A DNA stretch of 11,718 nucleotides from Phoronis ovalis (GCA_028565635.1 JAOXYB010050847.1:1-11718), one strand, 5' to 3'; positions 1 through 8,264 are shown, counted from the first letter of the stretch. Translations and numbers: made by a program. Notes: generated by a model not told the origin, from the letters alone.

Positions 1-171
1 TCAAATGACCTTTTGACCTCAAGGTCAACAATGGCCTACCCCAGGGATGTCATACATCAAGTATCAAGTTCCTAGCTATAACCGTCTTCGAGATATAGCT
101 TGCTGAAAATTGGAAGAAAAAGAAGAAATCATACAAAACCAGTAGGCTTGCTCCCTTATAGGAGCAACCTT
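1..171. repeat. Repeat-like segment with short hairpins, left edge cut by the window
   Basis: No coding exon is visible. The segment contains several compact inverted repeats: TGACCT/AGGTCA separated by 2 nt (14-27), AGCTATA/TATAGCT (74-80 and 94-100), and TTGCTCC/GGAGCAA around 148-167, with an A/G-rich stretch (about 110-130) between the last two. This composition resembles a short interspersed element or a degraded DNA transposon, and it abuts a clear MITE. No second copy occurs in this window, so the repeat assignment is an inference from structure only. It probably lies in the first intron of the TOM70-like gene, which is transcribed on the minus strand. Confidence 0.3.
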
Positions 172-175
172 AATT

Positions 176-507
176 ACAGTGAAAGTGCTCAAACATTGAA
201 ATCTATGTAATTCCTACTGAATGAGTTCATACATCAATGTCTAGATATTCTCTCATTATCCAACTTCAACTTCCACTACTCCCATCATCATTTGAAACTC
301 ATAAATGCAGTTTTTACCATGCAGTAAGCATGTTTTACCCTAGGGCTCATGAGTACCCTTCCCCTCTGGGTTCCAGCGCAGGAGTTACAAATGGTCATAG
401 GAGTAGTTCGAGTTGAAGTTGGATAATCACATAGTATGTGGACGGTGATATATGAACTCATATGGTAGGAATTACATAGATTTCCATACTTTGAGCACTT
501 TCACTGT
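176..507. mobile_element. Non-autonomous DNA transposon (MITE) with long imperfect terminal inverted repeats
   Basis: The left end begins ACAGTGAAAGTGCTCAAA and the right end is its exact complement, TTTGAGCACTTTCACTGT. The arms stay complementary with mismatches for about 130 nt each: left to about 305, right from about 375. Shared blocks include AATCTATGTAATTCCTAC, GAGTTCATA and ATTATCCAACTTCAACT. The unpaired centre is about 310-375. AATT flanks both ends (172-175 and 508-511) and could be the target-site duplication, although AATT is its own complement and could instead be part of the TIR. No transposase reading frame is present, so the element is non-autonomous. The superfamily cannot be fixed from this copy. 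Confidence 0.8.
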
Positions 508-511
508 AATT

Positions 512-1376
512 GGCTATGTAAGATTCCCTGACTGTTCGCACAGCTCACACGTAAGATTATCAAGAGCTACTAAGTGCAGAACGTCATGATACCATGACTA
601 ACATGTAATATATTCTGTCTTTGATAAACACTAGAAGGCATTGATTTGCCCAGGGTTGGACACTTGCAGTTCAGCTTGTAGTAGATGAGAGGAAGATCGA
701 AATTGTGGATTCGTCTGAGATTTGTGCAGGGATCTTATGTTAAAGTTGTTGACCACTACAGTCACGTGCAAAATTGAATAGCAGGTCATGTTGAAATTTT
801 ATCGAGTTTACATAAGGAAATTTTGCCTGATTTGCTTTCGGTTTTGGCAGTTCCATGGACCACTTTTTTTGGTAATTCAATTTTCTCTTTTATGTCGCGG
901 TTTCATATTCTCTGCGGGTTCTCACATTGTTCTATCAGTTTTTAGCTAGGATATCGAAAACTGGAATGAATGCTTAAACATGTTTTACCTTAGATTAACT
1001 TCTTACCGCTAATTCGTGGGGAATTCTTGAATTTTACTCTCATTTCTAGGTACATTTCGTGATCTCATTTCTTCTCGAGATAACCTGAGATCCCCAGAAG
1101 TGTCCTTACCATTTCCTTAGATATACCCTGATTTGCCTTCGAGTTCGACTTCGTACTGTTTAGTCTTGTTTTTTATGCAATCACGGATTGCAGCTGGCCA
1201 ACACTCAAATGCCTACACAGAACCTTTCAGAAATGTGGAAAAAAAATGGCAGAGACGGTACACCAACCAAAGAGTTAAAATAATGAAAGAAGAGCTAAAC
1301 AATGTCCCGAACAAATTCTGTTCGGTCAACAGCCAAGCACAGGTACAGCATTCACCAAGCACTGATTATAAAATAC
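512..1376 (-). other. Non-coding stretch, part of TOM70-like intron 1
   Basis: This lies downstream of the TOM70-like exon 1 donor (GT on the minus strand at 1376-1375). I looked on the minus strand for the expected TPR-domain exon (a motif like AAKNKGNKYF) and did not find it, so exon 2 lies beyond the left window edge. The only local structure noted is a short perfect hairpin, CCGAACA-AATTC-TGTTCGG, at 1307-1325. An open frame on the plus strand (about 1133-1441) overlaps the TOM70 exon antisense and looks incidental. Confidence 0.5.
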
Positions 1377-1565
1377 CTGCACAAGATCTTGCTCTTTCAC
1401 CTCGTCTGATTTTATTTCTTTCTCGGTTTCTGTTTTTGTAGATGTGCGGCGTCTCAAATACCACAATACACCAACACTTAAAGCTGCAACTCCACCTACA
1501 GCAAGTGCAATCTTCCACTTCGGAATGCTTTCCCCCCCAACCTGCACGCTCTGAGACGACATCAT
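1377..1565 (-). CDS. TOMM70: TOM70-like mitochondrial import receptor, first coding exon (N-terminal membrane anchor)
   Basis: TOM70 sits in the mitochondrial outer membrane and receives Hsp70/Hsp90-delivered precursors, such as inner-membrane carriers, through cytosolic TPR repeats. This exon encodes 63 residues: a short polar N-terminus, a hydrophobic segment at about residues 17-37 preceded by IPKWKIALAVGG, then RRR (38-40) and a charged Lys/Glu linker. The layout and wording match the vertebrate anchor (LPRWQLALAVG followed by a hydrophobic run and basic residues). The TPR domain must be in later exons left of the window. The start has two adjacent ATGs (1565 and 1562); the first is given. 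The frame runs to a CAG|GTATTT donor, phase 0. Beyond the donor the open frame continues into about 16 unrelated residues, which are read as intron. Assignment rests on about 30 aligned residues, so another N-anchored outer-membrane protein is possible but less likely. Confidence 0.75.
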
Positions 1566-1747
1566 GTCCCGGAAGGACAGATGAGTAGTTCTCGCGAGAT
1601 TTTTCGATGTGAACCTTTTGGCTTGCTCACGCTTGTCGAGTGACGACGGAAACCAGCGATTCTATTTTAACTGGGATTACGTCATCGTGATTGACAGTTA
1701 ACCACGTGAACACGCAGGGCAGCCTCAAAGCTCCTCCCTCATTCAAG
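1566..1747. promoter_or_regulatory. Compact bidirectional TATA-less promoter (TOM70-like / gene A)
   Basis: Only 182 bp separate the two divergent start codons. Visible motifs are CCGGAAG (1569-1575, ETS/GABP type), the perfect palindrome TCTCGCGAGA (1590-1599, a recurrent animal core-promoter element often found at divergent promoters), TACGTCA (1678-1684, CRE-like) and CACGTG (1703-1708, E-box). CAAGATGGCG at 1744-1753 overlaps the gene A start codon and matches a YY1 site. No TATA box was seen. The segment is richer in CpG than its surroundings. This is typical of a constitutive housekeeping promoter, which suits a mitochondrial import gene. The motifs are seen directly; their function is inferred. 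Confidence 0.7.
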
Positions 1748-1780
1748 ATGGCGTCGAAGAAGATTCAGTCCCAGCAAGAG
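1748..1780 (+). CDS. First coding exon of unidentified gene A (MASKKIQSQQE)
   Basis: I do not recognise this protein. The exon is 11 codons, reads MASKKIQSQQE, and ends exactly at a donor, GAG|GTATAT, in phase 0. Reading past the donor reaches a stop after 12 more codons, so splicing is expected. The support is contextual: the ATG lies in a YY1-like AAGATGGCG element, as at many TATA-less animal start sites, and it sits head-to-head with the TOM70-like gene across a 182-bp motif-rich promoter. The N-terminus is short, polar and Lys/Gln-rich, with no signal peptide. No later exon could be identified with confidence; a weak candidate at 2609 is discussed under findings. This could also be a non-coding or upstream leader exon. 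Confidence 0.5.
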
Positions 1781-2681
1781 GTATATTTGCTTTTAAATTT
1801 ATCATCAAATGTGGATTAATTTTTATATTACGCTGAAACTACGACTTCAGTACAATTCTAAATTGTTTTATGTATATATTTGCTGTCATGCTGTATGTTG
1901 AAATTTTGGAGATTGCCTTAAAGAAAGGCGACCATTCGGTAACTTTGCCGACCTCGAAAATGGCGGTTGATTGGCATGCATGTGCATTAATTTGAAATGT
2001 TAAGCAATTCGCTTTTAGTATGGTATACATTGTTCATTATAGTTAAACATAAATGACAATTGAATTGAATGCCGGAATAATTTCCACATTTTAGGTGTTT
2101 TTTTTAAAAATAATTAAGGATAGAGCACCTGGTGGAAATTAGGTCATCACATCAGTTTGATTTGATTTTGAATTACAGCAGTGCCGGTTAGAAATAGGTA
2201 TATTTTAAAGTCATCGCAATATGTGCTCAGTATTCCTAGGTATTTCGTATTAGCTATAGATAAGGATGAATTGCATTTGGGTGGAAAACCTAGTTTATGT
2301 CCTGCTTTAATAATGGAATATTCCATTAAAATGTGGAGTAATTTTATTTTAACACTTTGAACAGAAGTGTTGAAATAATTTAGAAATATATGTTATTATA
2401 TTGATATCAACAAGTCCTGTCTCTGTTGTTTTATCTCTGTTATTCTTAAAAACCACAAATCTAGATTTAATTTATATTAAATGATGTTCTCAGATAAGAC
2501 CATTTATATACTAGAAACCCTGCTGAGAACCCCAATTTTGATTAGGTATTGACACTTACAGTGCTGGCATGTTAATTTGCTTAAATATGTCTTAGAACTA
2601 CTGTTCAGGGAGATGAGGAACATTTCAAAGAAACTGACTCAAACTATGAGGAATTGAAAACTGAAAAACCTACACATTTAT
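1781..2681 (+). other. AT-rich non-coding stretch (probable gene A intron)
   Basis: No repeats or strong exon signals stand out, apart from several minimal AG acceptor-like sites. The least bad candidate exon starts at 2609 after CTGTTCAG and is acidic, but its acceptor tract is poor and no donor follows, so it is not annotated as coding. The last 8 bp (2674-2681) are one copy of the ACATTTAT target-site duplication of the adjacent element. Confidence 0.4.
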
Positions 2682-3048
2682 CCCGGGGGTACTCAAGAAA
2701 TTTTGGCTTGCGGTAGCAAACCCAATCCAAATTTTTTGAGACATAAGGGTAGCGATCCAAATTTTGTGAAATATAAGGGTAGCAATCCAAAATTTTAAAA
2801 TCTTTGAGTAGCAATCCATTTTTACGCAAACTGACAGATACAAACCAAATTCCAAAAATCGTTTTATGGATACAAACATAGAATTAATCCAAATTATTTG
2901 CTGTAAGCAGCGGGTAGCAATCCAAATTTTTTAATTTCTTTACGGTAGCAATCCAAAAAAATACCGTAAGAAGTATACAATCCAAATCCAACATTTTCAA
3001 CTGGGCTGCACACCCCCGCCAGAAAATACCTTGAGTACCCCCCCCCGG
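2682..3048 (-). mobile_element. 30-bp-periodic MITE, copy 1, with 8-bp target-site duplication
   Basis: The ends are inverted repeats: CCCGGGGGTACTCAAG at the left and CTTGAGTA followed by a C-run and GG at the right. Direct repeats ACATTTAT flank the element (2674-2681 and 3049-3056), which is an 8-bp target-site duplication as made by hAT-like and P-like elements. On the minus strand the interior is a run of degenerate units around AAAATTTGGATTGCTACC. It aligns along its length with the plus-strand copy at 8265-8619 at about 90-95% identity by eye. There is no transposase. Open frames on the minus strand inside it are by-products of the 30-bp period (FWIATL- or ILDCYP-type peptide repeats) and are not annotated as genes. 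Confidence 0.8.
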
Positions 3049-3056
3049 ACATTTAT

Positions 3057-5687
3057 ACCCAGTATTAGCCAAGGTTTTAGCTACTCTGATCAATGTTTCC
3101 TGACTGAATACTGAGATAATAAAGTGCTATATTTTCTACAATACTTAATAATGCAATACTTCCTATCATATTGCTAGGCATTATGTGCTTTTTACCTATA
3201 AGTGGAATTACATTCCAAGCAAGCTTTTGTATTAAATATTAAAATGTATTGCTAGATCATGTTTATGCAAAAAGAATGGAAATGTTTTATTTTTGTGATT
3301 AGAGGCTAGAACCGTGGCCTGTCTTGTTTATACCTGTTTGCTTGAATATCCTGAATCATATGTTGAGCATCCATTATTACTGTAATATAGTTTTAAGGTT
3401 TTGTTCATAATTGTTTATAATGAGTTGTTATGACTCACTGACCTGTAACTACAGTATTGCCCTCAGGTGCACATTTTAGTAGGTCATTTAAAGTTTGTAG
3501 GGTTTTGTACAGATAGCAAATGTAAGTAAGAGACTTTGTTACCTGGAATACTGTTAATGCAGTCAGTATTAAGCTATTTTTATTGTATTTTTGGGATAAC
3601 TCAAATTAACGATATGAATCATACACAGTGCATGTGAGTTTTCACCTAGCAATTCTTGCAGGGCTTACTCTTTTGAACCATACTAAGATTTCTAAGGGGA
3701 ATTGATAGTATTTGTTGCTGTGATCAGTACCATCTTGCCAGAGACAAATTAGATTAAGAGCACATGGCAATTGACTACGTCATTATACTGTTGTGGAAGT
3801 TTTTAGCTACATGCTACGTCATTCCACAACTAAATATAGATAATGGTATCTTATAGATTTCTGTTGCTGAAATGGTTTTATTTTTGTGATCATCAACACT
3901 AGAATAGACTTAACAAGGTTATTAAACTGTAAAGGAATTTTTTTAAATCTTAGAATGAGACTTTTTAAATTAAACTTTTATTGTTACATGTTCAGTGAAT
4001 TCTGTTAGTTAATTATATTACTTATTGCTCTGTTAAAAATATAAAGTACTGAGTATTTCTATGATGTTATCACTATTTTAAGAAACAAGAAAATTGTATC
4101 TCAGAATCTTGAGTCACACATGGTATTAAATGTTATTTATAAATAGTCAGTAGAGTGAAACACTGGAGAAAACTAGGGTGTTCCTATCATATCGTATTTT
4201 TGTTTTAGATCTGAGACCTATTTTGACCTATTTTTTTCAAAATTTAACTTTTGAAAAACAGTTTTTCCCGAAATGATCACCTTTTGTCTATTGGAGTTAT
4301 AAACTAAGTATAATCTTGGCAAAAACGTATAACTTTTATATGTCTTTATATAGATCTTCATTCTGATTATACAAATAAAAAAATATAGACAAATAACAGT
4401 GTCTCCAGATCTTAAAAGTTTGTTTAAAGGTTGTTTTTGAAGATTGAAGATGCCAATTTTTATACAGCGATACTAAAAAGTCACAATTCTGGTACTAAAT
4501 TTTGGAATGCATTTCATTCTAATTCCCTCAGTGTAAAGATGTAGCCTCAAAGAATATTGATGTATTAAAAAGATCCTTGCATATCAGGAACAAAAACATT
4601 ATTAATAAGAATTAATTTGCTTCAAATGTATCTTCCATGCCATACAGAAAATGTCTTCCCATCTGTTTAGAATAGAATAGTCATAAATTATACTAGAGCC
4701 ATGTAACTTAAATCTGACATGAAAAATCAATGTTGAAAACATACTAATGAACTAGCATGCAACATAAATCTGTTCTGTTACCTACCATAAATGAGTTACC
4801 TTGAGACTCGTAGTGTTATAACATTGCTATATTTGTAGATAGCATATTAACAAATTGAAGCCGACTCGCTATTTTCATAGCACCTACCATCTTGCTACAA
4901 ATAAGTAAACTGTCCAAGATGGGTGCTGTTGAGGGGTCTAGCCATTATCTTGGTGAATCCCATGTCTTGTAACCAAAATACAAGGTTTACAAACAATAGT
5001 AAATTATATTGTACCCCCACATAGTACACACACACACACGCCTTCAAGGTATATGATTGTTTCCACTCCTACAAGTAAATCGTAGACAGTATATCAGTTA
5101 AAGCTAAGCTTCCAATTTCAAATTGCATAAAATGCCATATTAATTATTGTTGTAAGTGACATAGTCATAAACAGTATGCCAAATATATTACACTGTTATA
5201 GATTTAATTTTTATGTTGTTAGTGGGTTTTGTTGGCATTTAATAAAATGTTGTATATGAAACAGTTTTATTTTAAGGTTTATGTACATCCTTTGCAAATT
5301 AACAGGCGATTGGTGCTGGAATGAGTAATGCATTTCTATTCATAATTTTAATAGCAAAATGATTCTTCTGATAAGGTTCATGACCTATCTATTAGTGCAT
5401 TTCAGTTTTGTTATTATTATGTAATATATGTATGGAGTAACTGTAATGAAAACCAACCATATATATATATATAGATATTTATATTTAGATATTTAATTTT
5501 TCTAACAATTTCTTATGTGTGTACTTCTCTGCATTTACCTGTCTCCTGAGGTTTTCATTCCGCACTGTTAAGCTATATAGTAGGAAATGAGAAATACTTT
5601 AATGTGCCTGTACATATTGATATTGCTGAACATTTAAATGTCAATTTAATACTTGTCTGTACTTTAATAATGGATTGGGTCTGTAAC
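3057..5687. other. AT-rich non-coding stretch of 2.6 kb with two small microsatellites
   Basis: No convincing exon was found on either strand. It holds a perfect (AC)7 run at 5026-5039 and an (AT)7 run at 5459-5472. AATAAA-like strings occur (for example near 3118 and 5241), but nothing links them to a transcript end. By orientation this region should contain the continuation of gene A (plus), intron 1 of BICC1 (minus), or both. Possible terminal exons with good-looking AG sites at 4532 and about 5306 were considered and rejected. Confidence 0.5.
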
Positions 5688-5689
5688 TA

Positions 5690-6071
5690 AGGCCAGAATT
5701 AAAAAAATGTTTGTTTGCTGTTTACCGACCGACCCAATAAAATAGCCGCGACTGAAAAGTTTTTTTTACAGTTCCTTTCTACTTATTTATTTTTATTTTG
5801 CTCTAACTTTTATCGGACAACTTCGCACGATTGCTATTACTATCTGCTGGTATTGATGAATGAAACATTGAAGTATATCTTTAAATATCATGCTGTACTT
5901 TGCGAAGGTTATAAGCATCATGCGCTCAGAAGTTCATTCACACATGGGGTGTCGGTTCTTTCACACAGAAAAAGAAATCTGAAATAAAAAAAATTTCCTA
6001 CCTACCTACCTACCCAGTCCAAAAATACTGGGTAGGTAAACAGCAAACAAACATTTTTTTAATTCTGGCCT
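5690..6071. mobile_element. TA-flanked MITE with 37-bp near-perfect terminal inverted repeats
   Basis: The left end starts AGGCCAGAATTAAAAAAATG and runs to about 5726. The right end (6035-6071) is the exact reverse complement, ending AATTCTGGCCT. A TA dinucleotide lies immediately outside each end (5688-5689 and 6072-6073), the target signature of Tc1/mariner-type elements. The 382-bp length and lack of transposase make it a MITE. Just inside the left TIR is CCGACCGACCCA; inside the right TIR is a CCTA-repeat tract (about 5998-6014) and a strong hairpin. The interior contains a 90-codon plus-strand frame with no ATG at its start (5715-5987) and no recognisable domain. Confidence 0.85.
6007..6038. 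repeat. 12-bp-stem hairpin inside the right end of the TA-flanked MITE
   Basis: TACCTACCCAGT (6007-6018) and ACTGGGTAGGTA (6027-6038) are perfect reverse complements around the 8-nt loop CCAAAAAT. The 3' stem arm runs directly into the right TIR. The left end has a related but not identical sequence (TTTACCGACCGACCCA), so the element is asymmetric at its subterminal regions. This may be a subterminal transposase-binding or folding structure; that role is inferred. Confidence 0.7.
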
Positions 6072-6137
6072 TACAAAGAAATATCAAAGGATGAAAAAAA
6101 AGGTATAAAAGATATTTAAGTATTCTGGATAATACCA

Positions 6138-6275
6138 GAATATTTGACGTTTAAATTATCAGTTACGGATTAGTAACGAGGGTGATATGATGATATAAAT
6201 AACGGAATATGTGATGTTTTGATTATCAGTAACGGTTTAGCAGTGAGAGTGATATGATGATATAAATAAAGGAAT
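6138..6275. repeat. Minisatellite, 67-bp period, about two copies
   Basis: Two adjacent copies start ATTATCAGTTACGG (6155) and ATTATCAGTAACGG (6222). Both contain GTGATATGATGATATAAATA. A 17-nt partial copy (GAATATTTGACG, 6138) precedes them and matches 6205-6221. Differences are scattered substitutions, so the duplication is not brand new. It lies just right of the TA-flanked MITE, in the presumed intron 1 of the BICC1 orthologue. Confidence 0.8.
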
Positions 6276-6885
6276 GCACATTGGGCTAACATGAAATATT
6301 ATAATGACTGATAATTGATGCCTTCCTTCTACTTTCAAATCATCAAATGTGCAACAGAACATACATAGTGATGCAAAATACGCTACCAAGGTGTCAACCC
6401 TAACGTCCTCCACCCTCATGTAAACAAACGGCATAGAAAATATGAAGTCTGACACCACATATGTAAATGAGCTACAAAACTAAACCTTGACATTTAACCT
6501 GATACAGAGATCTATTAACTGGATAAATCATGATACAGCACCACACAAATAAATTATAACTCGCCAGATTCACCATAATATACAATGTAGAACATGCAGT
6601 TAAAATAACAAGGTCAAGATGGAGAACTCATCTTACTCGTGCACTCAATGATTAATTAATATATCTTAGCAGAAGTTTCCTGTAATTGCGATCTTTACTA
6701 TAGCAATTTTATTGATCGCTCTGGCTTTAGTTTTACCTTGGAGGGTTTGACAATAAACTTATCTAAACTTTCAACAAAAGGCACGTCAGCGAATCAATTA
6801 ATCAATAACGGAACGACTAAATAAAACTGGTCAAAACTTTTAGCCAGCCAGGTGAATTATAGATTGTCAGAACATCAAAGTTTAC
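6276..6885 (-). other. BICC1: Non-coding stretch, presumed BICC1 intron 1 (5' part)
   Basis: This follows the BICC1 exon 1 donor on the minus strand (GTAAAC from 6885 downward). I looked for the expected next coding segment, the start of the first KH domain, and did not see it here or anywhere between 1781 and 6885. A minus-strand open frame at 6237-6458 has no resemblance to Bicaudal-C and no clear splice context. Confidence 0.5.
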
Positions 6886-7054
6886 CTTGGAGCATTTGTT
6901 CCAGTTTACGCCTATCTACCCTAAATCTTTCTTCGTATAAATCTGGATCGAGTTCTCTGATGTCATCGCCATCTCCTAGGGGTATGAGAGGCCCCATGTC
7001 TGCCGCTGGAGTGTCTGTAATTTGGAGGGTTTTCATAGAACCATCTTCAGCCAT
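6886..7054 (-). CDS. BICC1: Bicaudal-C orthologue, first coding exon
   Basis: Bicaudal-C is a cytoplasmic RNA-binding protein with N-terminal KH domains and a C-terminal SAM domain. It controls translation and stability of target mRNAs in patterning, left-right asymmetry and renal tubules. This exon encodes 56 residues plus one base. The end reads YEERFRVDRRKLEQMLQ, closely matching vertebrate BICC1 SEERFRVDRKKLEAMLQ, the conserved segment just before KH1. Upstream residues are acidic (DGDDIRELDPD), also as in the family. The ATG at 7054 is chosen because it sits in a perfect GCCATGG context; the frame is open further upstream but without an in-frame ATG. The exon ends CAAG|GTAAAC in phase 1, compatible with the vertebrate reading in which the next residue is Ala (G|CN). 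KH and SAM exons are not in the window. Confidence 0.88.
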
Positions 7055-7625
7055 GGCATACTTGTTGTTATATCTAAGCACTACTGCACTTCCGTTCTAC
7101 TCTCGACTTCAAAACATAGTTCACCGCATTCCATCATACTTTTCCAAAAATGTCAGTAAATGTATCTTAAAGAATTGCTAGATTGAATAACTTATTTTGT
7201 CAACAAAGATTGGTATTTAATTTGAGATTCTTCTTACGTCCGCTTTATACCTTAAACCGCAGCACTAGGGCACCTGTAGCGCAAGAATATATAAATGGTC
7301 TTACAAAATGTATCTTCGATGTAATGGGGTCGTCTGCTTGTGTTAATGGGATTTTTTATTGGTTTTATTAAAGGAGATCACAAATCACTGTACATCTTAT
7401 TGCAGTTAGTAAAAGCATACCTCAATCTTCCAACACATACAGTGTCCGGGATTAATTGGCTTAATAATCACAAAATTGATTTATCGAAATATACATTCTT
7501 CCGGATGTGCCAAAAAGAAGTTCATGCGGCAAACTCAAAGTAGTTGAGTTAGATTTTAGAATAATATTTCGTGTATAGTACTATAGACCGGGGTTAATTA
7601 ACCCGGGTATTATACGCGTTGGATT
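7055..7625. promoter_or_regulatory. Divergent promoter region between BICC1 and gene C
   Basis: The 571 bp between the divergent ATGs contain no supported exon. Visible motifs are an ETS-type CGGAAGT on the minus strand (7088-7094) about 35 bp upstream of the BICC1 start, an ETS-like CCGGATGT at 7502-7509, an A/T-rich TATATAAA-like string at about 7288-7296, and a 14-bp palindrome close to the gene C start. Two overlapping small plus-strand open frames (about 7183-7543) have no coding character I can support. The promoter role is inferred from the two first exons pointing away from it. Confidence 0.5.
7591..7604. promoter_or_regulatory. Perfect 14-bp palindrome GGGTTAATTAACCC upstream of gene C
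   Basis: This palindrome lies 21 bp before the gene C ATG and is embedded in a longer near-palindrome flanked by CCG and CGG. The core GTTAATTAAC contains two HNF1/POU-homeodomain-like half-sites (GTTAAT) in inverted orientation, overlapped rather than spaced by one base as in a classical HNF1 site. It could be a homeodomain-dimer site or an initiator-proximal element. Confidence 0.35.
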
Positions 7626-7717
7626 ATGTCTGCCTACGATAAGAGACCCGACGACTCGTCGGACGTGACTAACAAAGCTGTATTCTCTATTGAATCCTTC
7701 TACACGAAACGCGCCAA
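7626..7717 (+). CDS. First coding exon of unrecognised gene C
   Basis: I do not recognise this protein. The exon encodes 30 residues plus two bases: a hydrophilic start (MSAYDKRPDDSSDV), then NKAVFSIESFYTKRA. It ends at a perfect donor, AA|GTAAGT, in phase 2. Support comes from the strong donor, the divergent arrangement with BICC1, and above all a phase-compatible, fully open second exon at 11578-11667 that continues the reading. There is no signal peptide or membrane segment. Together the two exons give about 60 residues with a basic cluster across the junction (KRAKKKSR), which suggests a nuclear or nucleic-acid-associated protein; this is inference from composition only. Confidence 0.7.
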
Positions 7718-8264
7718 GTAAGTAACTAATGTAATAATAATTAAATTAGCCACTCCGTAATAATTAACATGAATCATGAATACATGATTGACAAAGTCAA
7801 GCCGTCAGAGCTCTGACAGATTTGTATTGACTTCCCAAATGCTTAGCTATTGCGCATGAAATCACTTGTTAACGTTTCTACCGAGCGTTTCTGTCTTTTT
7901 ATAGTGCATGACATTGCGACTTTCGCAGTTTCGGGCACGCGCACTGATGATGCAGCAAAACATGATATTTGTGAGATATGTTATTAGTTTCTGAGTTTAT
8001 TTGATTTTCTGTTTGGCAGAAAAGCATGAAAGCAATTTGAAAATTTTATGGCGAAAGACATTTGAAAACAGGTTTTTGTGCAATTATGCTGGCAGCAAAT
8101 TATGATTATTCATTAGATTAGTTTTCTGGTGAAATTGTTATGTTACTGGCACAACTGTTGAACAAGGATATATAAAATTCTTAAGGAATTTCCTAATTTA
8201 GTAAAAAAAATTATGGAAACCCAAGTATGCATGACTATAGTCTGTAGTATAACCTGTGGCAGAT
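7718..8264 (+). other. Gene C intron 1, 5' part, non-coding
   Basis: The intron opens with GTAAGTAAC. No repeat, exon or RNA gene was recognised before the 30-bp-periodic element. The whole intron spans 7718-11577 (3860 bp) and hosts three separate repeat structures. Confidence 0.6.

Noticed and set aside
14-27. Everted nuclear-receptor half-sites TGACCT-CA-AGGTCA
   Set aside because: They sit in repeat-like sequence far from any start site, and a 14-bp match there is more likely part of the repeat's hairpin.
1133-1441. Plus-strand open frame of about 102 codons
   Set aside because: It has no ATG at its start and overlaps the TOM70-like exon antisense. No domain is seen and the composition looks incidental.
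2644-3093. Minus-strand open frames with WIATL/LDCYP-type repeats
   Set aside because: They lie in the 30-bp-periodic mobile element and are open in two frames at once because of the period. Their ends do not respect gene-like boundaries.
4532-4615. Possible phase-0 terminal exon after TTCCCTCAG (CKDVASKNIDVLKRS...)
   Set aside because: The acceptor is decent, but a 27-codon frame is expected by chance in AT-rich sequence and there is no donor or polyadenylation support.
5306-5362. Possible terminal exon encoding AIGAGMSNAFLFIILIAK and a stop
   Set aside because: The hydrophobic tail is suggestive of a small membrane protein, but at 18 codons after a mediocre acceptor it cannot be told from chance.
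6237-6458. Minus-strand open frame of 73 codons
   Set aside because: It overlaps the 67-bp minisatellite at its low-coordinate end, has no similarity to Bicaudal-C and no convincing splice sites.
7055-7081. Upstream extension of the BICC1 open frame to a GTG
   Set aside because: Animal translation would use the ATG at 7054, which is in an optimal GCCATGG context. The upstream part is taken as 5' UTR.
7183-7543. Two overlapping plus-strand open frames upstream of gene C
   Set aside because: They are short, in an AT-rich divergent promoter region, with no recognisable domain, and neither joins gene C exon 1 in a clear way.
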